64,000 bases of DNA from CAWAHD01 sp963781785 (GTDB taxonomy: Bacteria > Planctomycetota > Planctomycetia > Isosphaerales > Isosphaeraceae), in NCBI GenBank assembly GCA_963781785.1, contig CAWAHD010000002.1, forward strand, positions 3,224,001 to 3,288,000. The letters run 5' to 3'. Shown one piece after another: positions 53,637 to 62,609 of the stretch. The notes under the pieces were generated by a model, which saw nothing but the letters and a program-made list of their open reading frames with translations, was not told the DNA's origin and did no database searches. A program made the position numbers and the translations under genes. How positions within the stretch are numbered: position 1 is the stretch's first letter; each line of letters starts with the position of its first letter.

Positions 53637-53831
53637 TCACGGTGACCGGCCGGCGCTGTTCAAGAACCGCAAGCCCGTTGGGAGGAAGGCGTTAATACAC
53701 CCAAGCGCTCCGCAACCGCGGAGCGCTCGATCTCGCCCTCTTCGGTCATTCAGCACGGCAAGACGCTGATTCTGATTGTCGAGAAATTCGACGCCCTCTT
53801 GCTCGGTGAAGACCTGGGTGGAAGATTCCAT
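53637..53831 (-). CDS. Small ORF downstream of the pilin gene
   Basis: 64 codons. The start (MESSTQVFTEQEGVEFLDNQ NQRLAVLN) looks coding, while the rest is Arg/Gly-rich and crosses a perfect hairpin (53704-53727). The true protein may be short or frameshifted. It lies 6 bp downstream of the Flp pilin gene. No family recognised. Confidence 0.3.
   Translation of the reverse strand: MESSTQVFTEQEGVEFLDNQNQRLAVLNDRRGRDRALRGCGALGCINAFLPTGLRFLNSAGRSP
53704..53727. terminator. Strong hairpin, possible terminator
   Basis: Perfect 10-bp arms AGCGCTCCGC and GCGGAGCGCT around an AACC loop. In the minus direction it follows the pilin gene, but no T-run follows the stem. It may also be part of a coding helix in another frame. 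Weak as a terminator. Confidence 0.3.
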
Positions 53832-53837
53832 CTTCCA

Positions 53838-54026
53838 TCACGATTGAGTTCCGGTGCCAAGCGCGCTGCTGATCGTGCTGAACGTGCTGCTGATGCTCTG
53901 GCCGAGCGCGTTAACCACGGAAACGCAAGCAACGATAATCAACGCCAGCATGACGGCATACTCGACAGCAGCCGGGCCGTCTTCTGAGATCAGGAATCGG
54001 GAGATCGATCGAAGGGAGCGAGACAC
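53838..54026 (-). CDS. Flp/Fap-type pilin component
   Basis: 62 residues. A short basic leader and the type IVb motif FLISEDGPAAVEYAVMLALI IVACVSVV, with the conserved Glu five residues into the hydrophobic stretch, define an Flp pilin precursor. It would be cleaved at the Gly by a prepilin peptidase and assembled by a Tad system. No tad/cpa genes are nearby, so it is an isolated copy. Confidence 0.85.
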   Translation of the reverse strand: MSRSLRSISRFLISEDGPAAVEYAVMLALIIVACVSVVNALGQSISSTFSTISSALGTGTQS

Positions 54027-54219
54027 GTTTCTGTTCTCCGAAAAGAAGGGCGAGTGAGAGAGAAGTTATTCGACCTTTCAGCTTGATTACGCATGCCTTT
54101 GGCGGGCGGTGACGAACGGGAAAACGAAAAAAACCTAACGTTGTTTAAAGGCGACACCGAGCGCCACGCCGGTCGGACGCCGTGAGGTGGGCATGGACGT
54201 TCATCGTCGGCTTGGAGTC

Positions 54220-54470
54220 GCATGCCTGGAAACGAGTCTCCCGCGGAAAGACGTGAGAACGCGGCGGCGGGCATCGTGTTGACGTCATGGGAGACAACGA
54301 GCAATCCCTCTCGGGCGGCATACGCGAGGATTTCGGTGTCGGGCAGCGTACTCATTCCGAGGTCCAAGGTCGGGGACGCGCGAGTAGTCGATCACGGGCT
54401 CCTGGCGGCGAACCCCGACCACGATATGTTCGTTGAGACTATGATCGGCCAGGAATCGTGGCCGACTCAT
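54220..54470 (-). pseudogene. DUF5615 PIN-like toxin, frameshifted and truncated
   Basis: From ATG 54470 the frame reads PRFLADHSLNEHIVVGVRRQ EPVIDYSRVPDLG. A shift near 54365 joins TEILAYAAREGLLVVSHDVN TMPAAAFSRL, which is typical for DUF5615. Similarity ends at GDSFPGM (54220), before the last third of the family. The catalytic Asp of the first strand and VSHD are present. No antitoxin was found upstream; the tRNA-Lys gene lies 100 bp away. Confidence 0.55.
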
Positions 54471-54571
54471 TGCACATTCGTCCCTGTCCCGGCGGCCAGG
54501 CCCCGCAGCCGCTGGACAACGGGGCTCGCGGCTGCGTTGGCCTTCTCACGCCATAGTTTCCAACAGTCAAG

Positions 54572-54644
<73 letters not shown>

Positions 54645-55109
54645 CCACTGCCGGTAACACCGGCGAGAAAGGGAATTTATCATGACAAACACCGGCTCGG
54701 CTTGCAAGAACCTCACGCCGGACCTGAGTTCGAGAATAGCCCATTCTCGGGGAATTTGACAGGGCCTCCAGATTGTCTGCGGACGCCGGGTGATCACCAT
54801 TCATTTTTGGTCAAATCCCACGAGCGATGGCGTTACGGCCGCGTCCCGAAGACAGGACACCGACGATTCCGGCGCGCAACAATGTTGCCGGAGACGCACA
54901 TCGACGAGGCTTCCACGTCGGGTTTGCGGATCCTCCCGTAGGCTTTGCGACTTTGAAAATGATACAATCGCGGGTAGATTATCAGGTGGAAGCTTTGACG
55001 GTACGATCGATCCGGGCAGAGTCGAGAGTCGATTTGCGGTGCTCCGGCTGCCAGTGAGTGGCAGCGGACTGCGGTATTCTTGTTGATTCGGCGAGGCGGG
55101 AGCGAATCA
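54645..55109. other. Intergenic, no gene seen
   Basis: About 465 bp upstream of the UVR-motif gene. A small palindrome GCCGGT-AAC-ACCGGC lies near 54652. Short frames carry no motifs. Confidence 0.45.
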
Positions 55110-55881
55110 TGCGACGAGACTTGGATGACGTGATCCAGGGTTGGCCGTATGATCCCGAGCCCGGCGAACACCTCGCGGCGAGGTGCGTGCCAGAGACGGG
55201 CGCAAGGTCTTGCAAGTTCGCGTCGAGCTGGGTGTGCTCCAGCTCGAGGTCGCGGGGCGCCCCGATGCGCTGCGGCCGCATGGGTTCATCACCTATCTCG
55301 ACTACTTGCGCCATACCGCGGCAAACCGCGGGCCCGAGACCGGGGGGAAAGCGCCGCACTGGGTCATGTCGGCACACCAGTGCGCCGAGGCCGACCGCGA
55401 GTTTATCCAGTATTACCATCGCCGCGTCGCCTGGCGCGCCTTGGGACGGCACGACAAGGCAATCCAGGACGCCGACCATACCCTCGCCTTGATGGACTTT
55501 GTCAGGCGATATGGCATCGAAGACGATTACGTCGCCTCACACGAACAGTTCCGCGGCATCGTTCTGTTCCACCGCACCGAGGCTGCCTTCGCGCTGGCAC
55601 TCGAGCGGCATCGGCCCGAAGAGGCCATCGATGCCCTCCGCGAAGGCATCGAACAGTTGACCACCCATCAGCGCGGCTGGTGGGAGGATCACGACCCGGG
55701 CGACTCGCCCAACCCCCAGCTCATCGAACAGCTCCGCCTGGTCGAACAAGAGATTCGCCGGAAATTCGCGGTCGAAAAAACCCTGCGCGAGCAGCTCGAC
55801 GAGGCCGTCGCAAGAGAAGACTACGAGCACGCCGCCAGGCTTCGCGACCAGATTCGTGAGCAGGCCCAGGCGCGGCGGTAG
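55110..55881 (+). CDS. UVR-motif protein with N-terminal unknown domain (one frameshift)
   Basis: ATG 55110 opens MRRDLDDVIQGWPYDPEPG, and a one-base shift near 55180 joins RKVLQVRVELGVLQLEVAGR, running to 55881 (about 257 residues). The C-terminal LDEAVAREDYEHAARLRDQI is a UvrB/UvrC-type UVR helix pair, a protein-interaction element also found in McsA-like proteins. The middle part is helical (TPR-like). Not a nuclease itself. Function unknown; the family is common in planctomycetes. Confidence 0.7.
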
Positions 55882-55930
55882 CCCGGTTCACATTGCCCCG
55901 GGCACCCGCACAGCCCCGACAAGAGAGCGC

Positions 55931-56869
55931 TCAATGAGCCAGCCGACGCCATTCGACTCGATCGGCGGCGACGACCGGGCCCTCGACGCACACCCGGCGC
56001 AGGTCGATCGAGCCGTCCGCCTGGCGAATCGGGGCGACGCAACTGAAGCACGCGCCAAATCCACATGCCATGTGGTTTTCGAGCGAAACGTCGCAGGGAA
56101 CCTGATAACGCTCCACCACGCTTGCCAGAGCTGACAGCATGGCCGGCGGCCCGCAGCCGATGACCTTGGCGGGGCGGTCGCCGCGCTCCAGGCGCCGGGC
56201 CAGAAGGTCGGTCACGAACCCGTGGTGGCCGGCCGTTCCATCGTCGGTCGCCAGCTCGACCGCGACGCCGGCCTGCAGGAAATCGTCGACGCCGGCCAGG
56301 AGCGCAGCCGTCCGCACGCCGTAAAGCAGAGTCACCGGGCAGGGGGGTGACTCCGGCTTCGGCGCTGCTTCCTGGATTTGTGACGCTTCCCTCGGAGCGG
56401 TCGCTTCACGAGAAATCGCTCGCCCCAGCCACGACCGGGCGAGGGCCAAAAACGGCGTCTGGCCGATACCGCCGGCCACGAAGACCGCCGGTCCCGCCGG
56501 AGGCGGGCCAAAGCCGTTTCCGAGCGGACCCCAGACCGCAAGCCGTTCGCCCGGCCGCCGCCGGGCCAGCGCGGCCGTCCCGCGGCCGACCACCAGGTAA
56601 ACGACGTCGAACGCGACCGGATTCCCCGCCTGGTCGCGTGCGACGTCATAGAGTGCCAGGGGACGGCCCAGCAGCGGGTCACTCGCACCCTCGGAACCCG
56701 GGCGAACCATCACGAACTGGCCGGCCTTGATGGCGCCGGCCATCGCCCTATCGTCCAGACGCAGTCGGTATGTGTCGCGGGCAATCCGCACATTCTCGAG
56801 AATCGGCATCTGCCGATGGATCGCGCGGGGTGGAGGAGAGACGCTCGCCTGAGCACCGTCCTTGCTCAC
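55931..56869 (-). CDS. pyrK: Dihydroorotate dehydrogenase electron-transfer subunit (PyrK-like)
   Basis: 312 residues from GTG 56869, which overlaps the rluB stop (CACGTGAGC); ATG 56809 is the next choice and gives the standard start MPILENVRIARDTYRLRL. A FAD domain (GQFVMVRPG) and NAD-binding part (AVFVAGGIGQTPFLALARS) are followed by the 2Fe-2S cluster CGFGACFSC...C (VCVEGPVV). It passes electrons from NADH to PyrD in pyrimidine synthesis. No pyrD lies in the window. It carries an extra ~35-residue insertion before the GVRTAALLAG region. Confidence 0.85.
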   Translation of the reverse strand: MSKDGAQASVSPPPRAIHRQMPILENVRIARDTYRLRLDDRAMAGAIKAGQFVMVRPGSEGASDPLLGRPLALYDVARDQAGNPVAFDVVYLVVGRGTAALARRRPGERLAVWGPLGNGFGPPPAGPAVFVAGGIGQTPFLALARSWLGRAISREATAPREASQIQEAAPKPESPPCPVTLLYGVRTAALLAGVDDFLQAGVAVELATDDGTAGHHGFVTDLLARRLERGDRPAKVIGCGPPAMLSALASVVERYQVPCDVSLENHMACGFGACFSCVAPIRQADGSIDLRRVCVEGPVVAADRVEWRRLAH

Positions 56870-58107
56870 GTGTGGGTCCCCTCGTCGTCGCCAGGGGGCC
56901 CGGGCGGCCCGCCCGGTTTCTTTCTCGCCACCGGCGGGGGCGGCCGCCGCTTCCCCGGCGGAGGCCGCTTGCGGCCTCGCCCGCTGGTCGAATCGCCACG
57001 CGCTCGGGCGGACGGCTCCGGCTCGAGGCCGATGATGCGCCGCTGGGTTTGTGGAGCGGGCGCCGCCACGCGGTTCGAGGCGGCCGCCGGCCTCGAATGA
57101 GGAGCTGGTTTCGATGGAAGCTTGTTTCTGGGCGGGCGGGCGGTCCCTTCTCTCTGGTCGCGTGGAGCTCGCCGAGGGACGGAAATCGCGACGCCGGCGG
57201 CCACTTTTCGCAACAAGTCGACTTCGTGCCGGGAGAGCGGGCGGCATTCCCCGGCTGAAAGCCCTTTGAGGCTGACCGGCCCGATCGCCACGCGGTTGAG
57301 TGACATGACCTTGTGGCCGAGCTTGGAGAGCATCCTGCGGATCTCTCGCTTCTTGCCCTCGGCGAGCACCAGCTCGAGCCGCGTGGCCTCGCCCTGCCGG
57401 CCCACGATATGGGCCCGCTTGGCGCGAACCTTGCCGTCGGAGAGCCAGATTCCCTCGGTCAACTTGGCCAGCGTCTCGGGGCCGGGCAATCCGGCGACAA
57501 GCGCCCGATACAGCTTCTCGACACCGTAGCGGGGATGTGCCAGGCGGTTGGCGAGGTCGCCGTCGTTCGTCAAGATCATGAGCCCCGTGCTGTCTTCGTC
57601 GAGCCGGCCGACCGTGTAGACTCGCTCGGGGATCTCCGGCAGCAGGTCGACCACCCGGGGCCGGCCCGAGGGGTCGAAGTTGGTGGAGACGTAGCCCCTG
57701 GGCTTGTTGACGGCGTAGTAAACCATTGACTCCAACCGGATCGCCTCGCCGTCGACCGTGATCCGGGCACGCGCCGGGTCGACCCTCGTCCCGAGCTGGC
57801 GGACGGTTTCGCCATCGATCGAAACGCGACCTTGAACGATCAGCTCTTCGCAGGCGCGGCGCGAGCCAAGACCGGCGTGGGCCAGGACTTTCTGAACTCG
57901 TTCCAGGTTGCCCGGCACATCCCCCGCGGAGCCCGCCTTCCCACGCGGCGCCGGGGAACTGTCGGGACGCGGCCGCGGCTGACCATGACCATGAGCGCCC
58001 GGTGATTTTGACTGCGGGCGGGATCCGCCACCGGGGCGCGGCCCGTGCGACTTTGAGCGCGCATTCGATCGATGACCATCCGTGGAAAAGGAGCGGCGAC
58101 GAGCCAT
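56866..58107 (-). CDS. RluB/RsuA-family rRNA pseudouridine synthase
   Basis: 413 residues. A basic Arg/Gly/Ser-rich N-terminal tail (~65 residues) leads to an S4 domain (RVQKVLAHAGLGSRRACEEL). The synthase core follows: KPRGYVSTNFDPSGRPRVVD and the catalytic Asp in VGRLDEDSTGLMILTNDG, then KKREIRRMLSKLGHKV. The C-terminal ~120 residues are disordered and Arg/Pro-rich. It converts specific rRNA uridines to pseudouridine. Longer tails than in enterobacterial RluB. Confidence 0.9.
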   Translation of the reverse strand: MARRRSFSTDGHRSNARSKSHGPRPGGGSRPQSKSPGAHGHGQPRPRPDSSPAPRGKAGSAGDVPGNLERVQKVLAHAGLGSRRACEELIVQGRVSIDGETVRQLGTRVDPARARITVDGEAIRLESMVYYAVNKPRGYVSTNFDPSGRPRVVDLLPEIPERVYTVGRLDEDSTGLMILTNDGDLANRLAHPRYGVEKLYRALVAGLPGPETLAKLTEGIWLSDGKVRAKRAHIVGRQGEATRLELVLAEGKKREIRRMLSKLGHKVMSLNRVAIGPVSLKGLSAGECRPLSRHEVDLLRKVAAGVAISVPRRAPRDQREGTARPPRNKLPSKPAPHSRPAAASNRVAAPAPQTQRRIIGLEPEPSARARGDSTSGRGRKRPPPGKRRPPPPVARKKPGGPPGPPGDDEGTHT

Positions 58108-58399
58108 GATTTGAGTCCAGTCCCGCCCGGCCGCAGCCGGGCATCAAAGCGCCCCAGAGCCGGCGCAGCCTCGTTGTTGATTGTGAAACCATCGTACCGG
58201 AGCGGTGACGATCTTGCCAGTTGGCGTTGGGCTGTGCACGCGACGGCCCGACTAATTGCGCAACTCATGAATCGAACACGTGTGTCGCGAATTGCCTTGC
58301 TCTTCCCGGTTGGCTAGACTTGCCGGATGGTTGCTAGCCACCCTTGACGGCGTTCGTTTTCTTGTGCGTTACCGGAAGATCCGAGAAAGGCTGGGGAGC

Positions 58400-59830
58400 A
58401 TGCGGCGATCGATACCACTCACTCGCTTCACGATCGTTCTGGCGGCGTCGACGTTTGCCGGCTCCCCGGTGCGTGCGCAGCAGAAGATTGACGTTGCGGT
58501 TCAGGCAAAACCGGCAACCAGCCCGCCCGCTGCCGCTCCAGGCGCTCCGGCCTTACCGCTTTCGGAAGCAGACTGTCGAGAATACGCCCAGGCGGTCGTC
58601 AAGGCGGTTGCCACGGGAGAGGAAACGGCCTTTAACGCGTTGATTGATTGGGATGCAATCTTCGCGACCGCGACAACCGATCTCGGAGCTTCCGAAAACA
58701 TGGTCGCGGAATTGATCAAGGGAATGAGGGCCTCCCTGGTCAAAGGCGCGGGGCCCACTCGCCAACTCATCGAAAACTCCAAAACCGGGGGGACCTTCGA
58801 TTTTCTCCGAACCCGAATCAGCCATGGGCGGCAGGTGATCTTGTTCCGGTTGATCGGGCCGGAGAACCAAGGGGTCAATTATTTTGAGTTTGCAGCCAAG
58901 CGAGGCCCGGACCAAAAGATTCGCGCGGTGGATTTCTATGTCTTCATGAACGGTGAGTTTTTCACCGAATCCCTTCGCCGCGCAATCCTGCCGATGGCGG
59001 CCTCTGAATCGCGCACGTTCATCGACAAGCTGCTGACCAGAGAACAGGATTACGTCAAGGATTTTCCCAAGCTCAAACCGATCGCCGAGGCGGCGCAACA
59101 GGGCAGGGCCCAGGACGCCCTCCGTCTGTTCAAGGAGCTCCGCCCTGAGACCAAGAAGCAAAAGTTCGTGCTGCTCATCCGGATTCAGGCGGCGCAGGCA
59201 GGCGATGAGAAAGACTATGTCGAAGTGCTCGAAGAATTCCGCAGACTGTTTCCCAACGATCCCTGCCTCGACTTGCTCTCGATCGATTATTACACGCTCA
59301 AGAACGACTTCGCCCAGTTAGAGAAATGCATCAACCGGCTCGACGCGTCGGTCGGCGGCGATCCTTATCTGAGCTATTTACAGGCGGCGGCCGCCGCGGA
59401 ACGCGGCGATCGGGCAAAGGCCCGGCGACTGGCCAATCTGGCTGTCAACCAGGAGCCGCCGTTCAAGACGGCCTATTTCTATCTCGTCGGCCTCTCCATC
59501 GAGGACAAGAACTACGATGCAACATTGGCAGGGCTCAAGAAACTGCATGAGACGTTCGGGACGACATTCAAAGACCTGACCACCGTGCCCGAGTACGCCG
59601 GCTTCGTCAAATCTCCCCAATACAAAGAGTGGCTCCAGTATCTGGAACAGCAGGCCAAAAGACAAAAGCCGAAGCCGGACCAGAAGCCGGCGCCGGGCGC
59701 GAGAAATCGCCCTCGAGCGCGAAGACCGCGCCAGAATCAGGCGGTTGAGCCGGCCGGCTGTTGCTGGGACAGGCAGTGCAAGGTACCCAGCCCCAACACC
59801 AGGTCGACGCTGTGGATGCCGACCACCTGA
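58400..59830 (+). CDS. Exported TPR-like protein, C-terminus uncertain
   Basis: 476 residues from ATG 58400 with a signal peptide (FTIVLAASTFAGSPVRAQ). A ~200-residue N-terminal domain (YAQAVVKAVATGEETAFNAL) is followed by TPR-type helices (DALRLFKELRPETKKQKFVL, SYLQAAAAAERGDRAKARRL). The tail overlaps the agmatine deiminase gene by ~94 bp tail to tail; another frame stops at 59748 with a Lys/Ser/Pro tail, so a small indel near 59690 is likely. Function unknown. Confidence 0.7.
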   Translation: MRRSIPLTRFTIVLAASTFAGSPVRAQQKIDVAVQAKPATSPPAAAPGAPALPLSEADCREYAQAVVKAVATGEETAFNALIDWDAIFATATTDLGASENMVAELIKGMRASLVKGAGPTRQLIENSKTGGTFDFLRTRISHGRQVILFRLIGPENQGVNYFEFAAKRGPDQKIRAVDFYVFMNGEFFTESLRRAILPMAASESRTFIDKLLTREQDYVKDFPKLKPIAEAAQQGRAQDALRLFKELRPETKKQKFVLLIRIQAAQAGDEKDYVEVLEEFRRLFPNDPCLDLLSIDYYTLKNDFAQLEKCINRLDASVGGDPYLSYLQAAAAAERGDRAKARRLANLAVNQEPPFKTAYFYLVGLSIEDKNYDATLAGLKKLHETFGTTFKDLTTVPEYAGFVKSPQYKEWLQYLEQQAKRQKPKPDQKPAPGARNRPRARRPRQNQAVEPAGCCWDRQCKVPSPNTRSTLWMPTT

Positions 59831-60834
59831 CGATCAGGAAAGAGCAAGGCCAGGATGTCGAGCGCGAACCGGTCAGCCGGATCGTTGAACGTCGGGACCA
59901 GCACCAGTCCGTTGGCGATGTAGAAGTTTGCATAGCTGGCTGGGAGCCGCTGGCCCTCAAAGACGACTGGCCGGGGCATCGGTAGCTCCACGACACGCAG
60001 GGGTTCTCCGTCCTGGTCCCGCGCGGCTTGCAGGCGGCGCAGGTTTTCCTGGAGCGGCTCGTGATTCGGGTCGTCGGTGGAGGATTCGACGACCGTGACG
60101 ACGATCCGCGGCGCGACAAACCGCGCGATGTCGTCGACATGGCCGTGGGTGTCGTCGCCGTCGATCCCCCGGCCCAGCCAGACGACGTGGTGGACTCCCA
60201 GGTAATCGGCGAAGACCCCCTCAAGCTCGGCGCGCTCGAGCCCGGGATTACGCGCCTGGATTTCCCCGAGCAGGCATTCCTCGGTTGCCAGGAGCGCCCC
60301 CCGGCCATTGACGTCGATCGCGCCCCCCTCCATCACGACCCGCTTCCGCCCTTTACCATCTGCCGCCATTCGCGGCGTCGCTCGGGGCAGGTCCAGCCAT
60401 CGCGCGATCTTGCGCGGCAGCCGGTCGTCGTGGCGGTGGTTGTCGTACTTGGCCCAGCCGTTGAATTTCCAGTCGATCAGGCCGACCTCGGCCGCCGTGC
60501 CGGAGGCCGGGTCGTCCCTGACGACGAACGTCGGGCCCGTGTCGCGAAGCCAGCTCCGGTCGGTCGCCGCCTTGAAAAACCGGACCGCGCCCAGGTCAAC
60601 GTGCACCGCGTCGAGATGATCGGCCACCCGGCGCTTCATGGTGCCGTCGCGGACGATGATGTGGACGCACTCGAGTTTGCTCAGGTGGCGGACAATCTCG
60701 GTGTACACCCAGGCAATGGGCGCGAACTTGCCGGGCCAGTCGTCAGAGTTGTGGGGCCAGGCTATCCAGGTCGCCGTGTGGGGCTCCCATTCGGCGGGCA
60801 TCCGGAAACCGAGCGCTCTTGGAGTTTGATCCAT
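59737..60834 (-). CDS. aguA: Agmatine deiminase
   Basis: 365 residues of the usual length. Pentein fold markers: HTATWIAWPHNSDDWPGKF near the N-terminus, RDTGPTFV, the VMEGGAIDVNGRGALLATEE segment, the HGHVDDIARF pair and the nucleophile Cys in GLGTLHCLSQQQ. It hydrolyses agmatine to N-carbamoylputrescine. It is 48 bp downstream of the amidase gene on the same strand, so the two steps of putrescine synthesis are together. Confidence 0.93.
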   Translation of the reverse strand: MDQTPRALGFRMPAEWEPHTATWIAWPHNSDDWPGKFAPIAWVYTEIVRHLSKLECVHIIVRDGTMKRRVADHLDAVHVDLGAVRFFKAATDRSWLRDTGPTFVVRDDPASGTAAEVGLIDWKFNGWAKYDNHRHDDRLPRKIARWLDLPRATPRMAADGKGRKRVVMEGGAIDVNGRGALLATEECLLGEIQARNPGLERAELEGVFADYLGVHHVVWLGRGIDGDDTHGHVDDIARFVAPRIVVTVVESSTDDPNHEPLQENLRRLQAARDQDGEPLRVVELPMPRPVVFEGQRLPASYANFYIANGLVLVPTFNDPADRFALDILALLFPDRQVVGIHSVDLVLGLGTLHCLSQQQPAGSTA

Positions 60835-60882
60835 GAATCCGGTTAATCAACTTTCCAGCAAGATTGAGCCGATCGAATTCGA

Positions 60883-61773
60883 TCACCGATCGAGGAACCG
60901 CTCTGTGATCGGCGCATAGGCGTCGATGCGCCGGTCGCGGAGAAACGGCCAGTTGCGGCGAGTCTCCTCCTGGAGCCGGGGGTCGCAGACAGCAATCAAG
61001 ATTTCCTCAGAATCCGCACCGGCCCGGGCGACGATCCGGCCGAACGGGTCAGCCAGAAACGAGCTTCCCCAGAATTCGAGCCCGCCCTCCGGCGGCCCTT
61101 CGCGGCCGACTCGATTGACGGCAGCCACGTAGACACCGTTGGCGATCGCATGCGCTCGCTGGATGGTCTCCCAGGCGCTGGCCTGGGCCGCGCCATGCTC
61201 GGCCTTCTCGGCCGGGTGCCAGCCGATCGCCGTCGGATAAACCAGGATCTCGGCTCCTCGAAGGGCCGTGAGCCGGGCGGCTTCGGGATACCATTGGTCC
61301 CAGCAGATGAGAGTTCCGATTCGAGCACTCGAGGTGTCGAACACCTGAAACCCGAGGTCTCCGGGCGTGAAGTAGTATTTCTCATAATAGAGCGGGTCGT
61401 CGGGTATGTGCATCTTGCGATAGCGGCCGCGGAGGGCGCCGTCGGCGTCGAGAACGATCGCCGTGTTGTGATAGACACCCGGTGCGCGGCGCTCGAAAAT
61501 CGAGCCGACCACGACCATGCGCGTTTCGCGAGCGACCTGGGACAGTAACTCGGTGGTCGGGCCGGGGATCGGCTCGGCCAGGTCAAACCGGCTGGCGTCC
61601 TCGGACTGGCAGAAGTACTGGGTGCGAAACAATTCGGGCAGGCAGCCGACCTGAGCGCCAGTGCTCGCGGCGGCGCGAAGCAGGTCGCAGGCCCGGCGCA
61701 GGTTATCGTCGGGATCGGTCGAACATCGCATCTGGATCAGGCCCACCGTGAATGGGCGCTGGTTCAGGCTCAT
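60883..61773 (-). CDS. aguB: N-carbamoylputrescine amidase
   Basis: 296 residues, nitrilase superfamily. The catalytic triad is visible: Glu in VGCLPELFRTQYF, Lys in GRYRKMHIPDDP and Cys in IGTLICWDQWYPEAAR. The substrate loop with EFWGSSFLADPFGRIVA is typical of AguB. It converts N-carbamoylputrescine to putrescine, CO2 and ammonia. Upstream partner of aguA in one transcription unit. Confidence 0.93.
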   Translation of the reverse strand: MSLNQRPFTVGLIQMRCSTDPDDNLRRACDLLRAAASTGAQVGCLPELFRTQYFCQSEDASRFDLAEPIPGPTTELLSQVARETRMVVVGSIFERRAPGVYHNTAIVLDADGALRGRYRKMHIPDDPLYYEKYYFTPGDLGFQVFDTSSARIGTLICWDQWYPEAARLTALRGAEILVYPTAIGWHPAEKAEHGAAQASAWETIQRAHAIANGVYVAAVNRVGREGPPEGGLEFWGSSFLADPFGRIVARAGADSEEILIAVCDPRLQEETRRNWPFLRDRRIDAYAPITERFLDR

Positions 61774-62105
61774 GGTGGCACCGTTTTCGTTCCGAGTGGA
61801 GACCGCGGATCAGCATCGACCATGGTAACGACGCCGTCAAGACCGGGCGAGGTGCCAAGGAAGGCCCAACGTGGCTGAGCCGCAACCAAGCACGAAATCC
61901 GAAATCTCAAATCCGAAAAGATGTGCGGCACGGCGCGGGGATGTTACAGACGTAGACTCTAACGTGGGACCACCGCAGCATCGCCTGGCGACCCGGCATT
62001 GGGGCCCGGAGCGCCGAACGGTTGAATTGGCCGGGGCCAGCCGTTAGTGTTGGGTCGATGTCGGGTTGAGAGATTTGATTGTGAGCATAGCCTCTGAAGG
62101 GAAGG
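61774..62105. other. Intergenic region holding copy 2 of the 86-nt repeat
   Basis: About 330 bp between the divergent aguB and RidA genes. It contains the repeat at 61873-61958; no other feature was recognised. Confidence 0.5.
61873..61958 (+). repeat. 86-nt dispersed repeat, copy 2
   Basis: About 96 percent identical to 18472-18556 and in the same orientation. Differences are one C/G exchange and a TGCGGC versus CGCG block. It lies between divergently transcribed aguB and ridA. Confidence 0.8.
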
Positions 62106-62576
62106 ATGATCGCCATGGGAGCCGAAGCCCGCCTGGCCGAGTTGAAGCTGGAGCTGCCGCCTGCGCCCAAGCCGGTTGCGACGTATGTGACGGCGATCCG
62201 TCACGGGGATTTACTCTACGTTTCGGGACACGGTCCGCTTCGCAAGGACGGGACGCTGATCACCGGCAAGCTCGGAGCCGACATGGACGTGGCGGCCGGC
62301 CAGGCCGCGGCCCGGCAGACCGGCCTGGCGATCCTGGCTACCGTGCGCTCGCACCTGGGTACTCTCGACAAGGTCGAACGGCTGATCAAGAGCCTGGGCA
62401 TGGTCAATTCGGCGGCGGACTTTGTCGAACACCCCAAGGTGATCAACGGTTATTCCGACCTGATGAAAGACGTGTTCGGCGACGCAGGAGTCGGGACCCG
62501 AAGCGCCGTGGGGATGGCCGCTCTGCCGGCCGGCATCGCCGTGGAGATCGAGGCGATTTTTCAGGTCAAGAACTGA
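62106..62576 (+). CDS. RidA-family protein
   Basis: 156 residues from ATG 62106; ATG 62115 is equally possible. The fold markers are TAIRHGDLLYVSGHGPLRKD, ARQTGLAILATVRSHLGTLD and the closing GMAALPAGIAVEIEAIF. This is the Atu/YjgF subgroup with an extended N-terminus rather than the archetypal RidA. Such proteins clear reactive enamines. It is 33 bp before the SDR gene, so they are probably co-transcribed. Confidence 0.85.
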   Translation: MIAMGAEARLAELKLELPPAPKPVATYVTAIRHGDLLYVSGHGPLRKDGTLITGKLGADMDVAAGQAAARQTGLAILATVRSHLGTLDKVERLIKSLGMVNSAADFVEHPKVINGYSDLMKDVFGDAGVGTRSAVGMAALPAGIAVEIEAIFQVKN

Positions 62577-62609
62577 GTGCTCTTGCCCATCTCCGATGGG
62601 GAATCTCCC

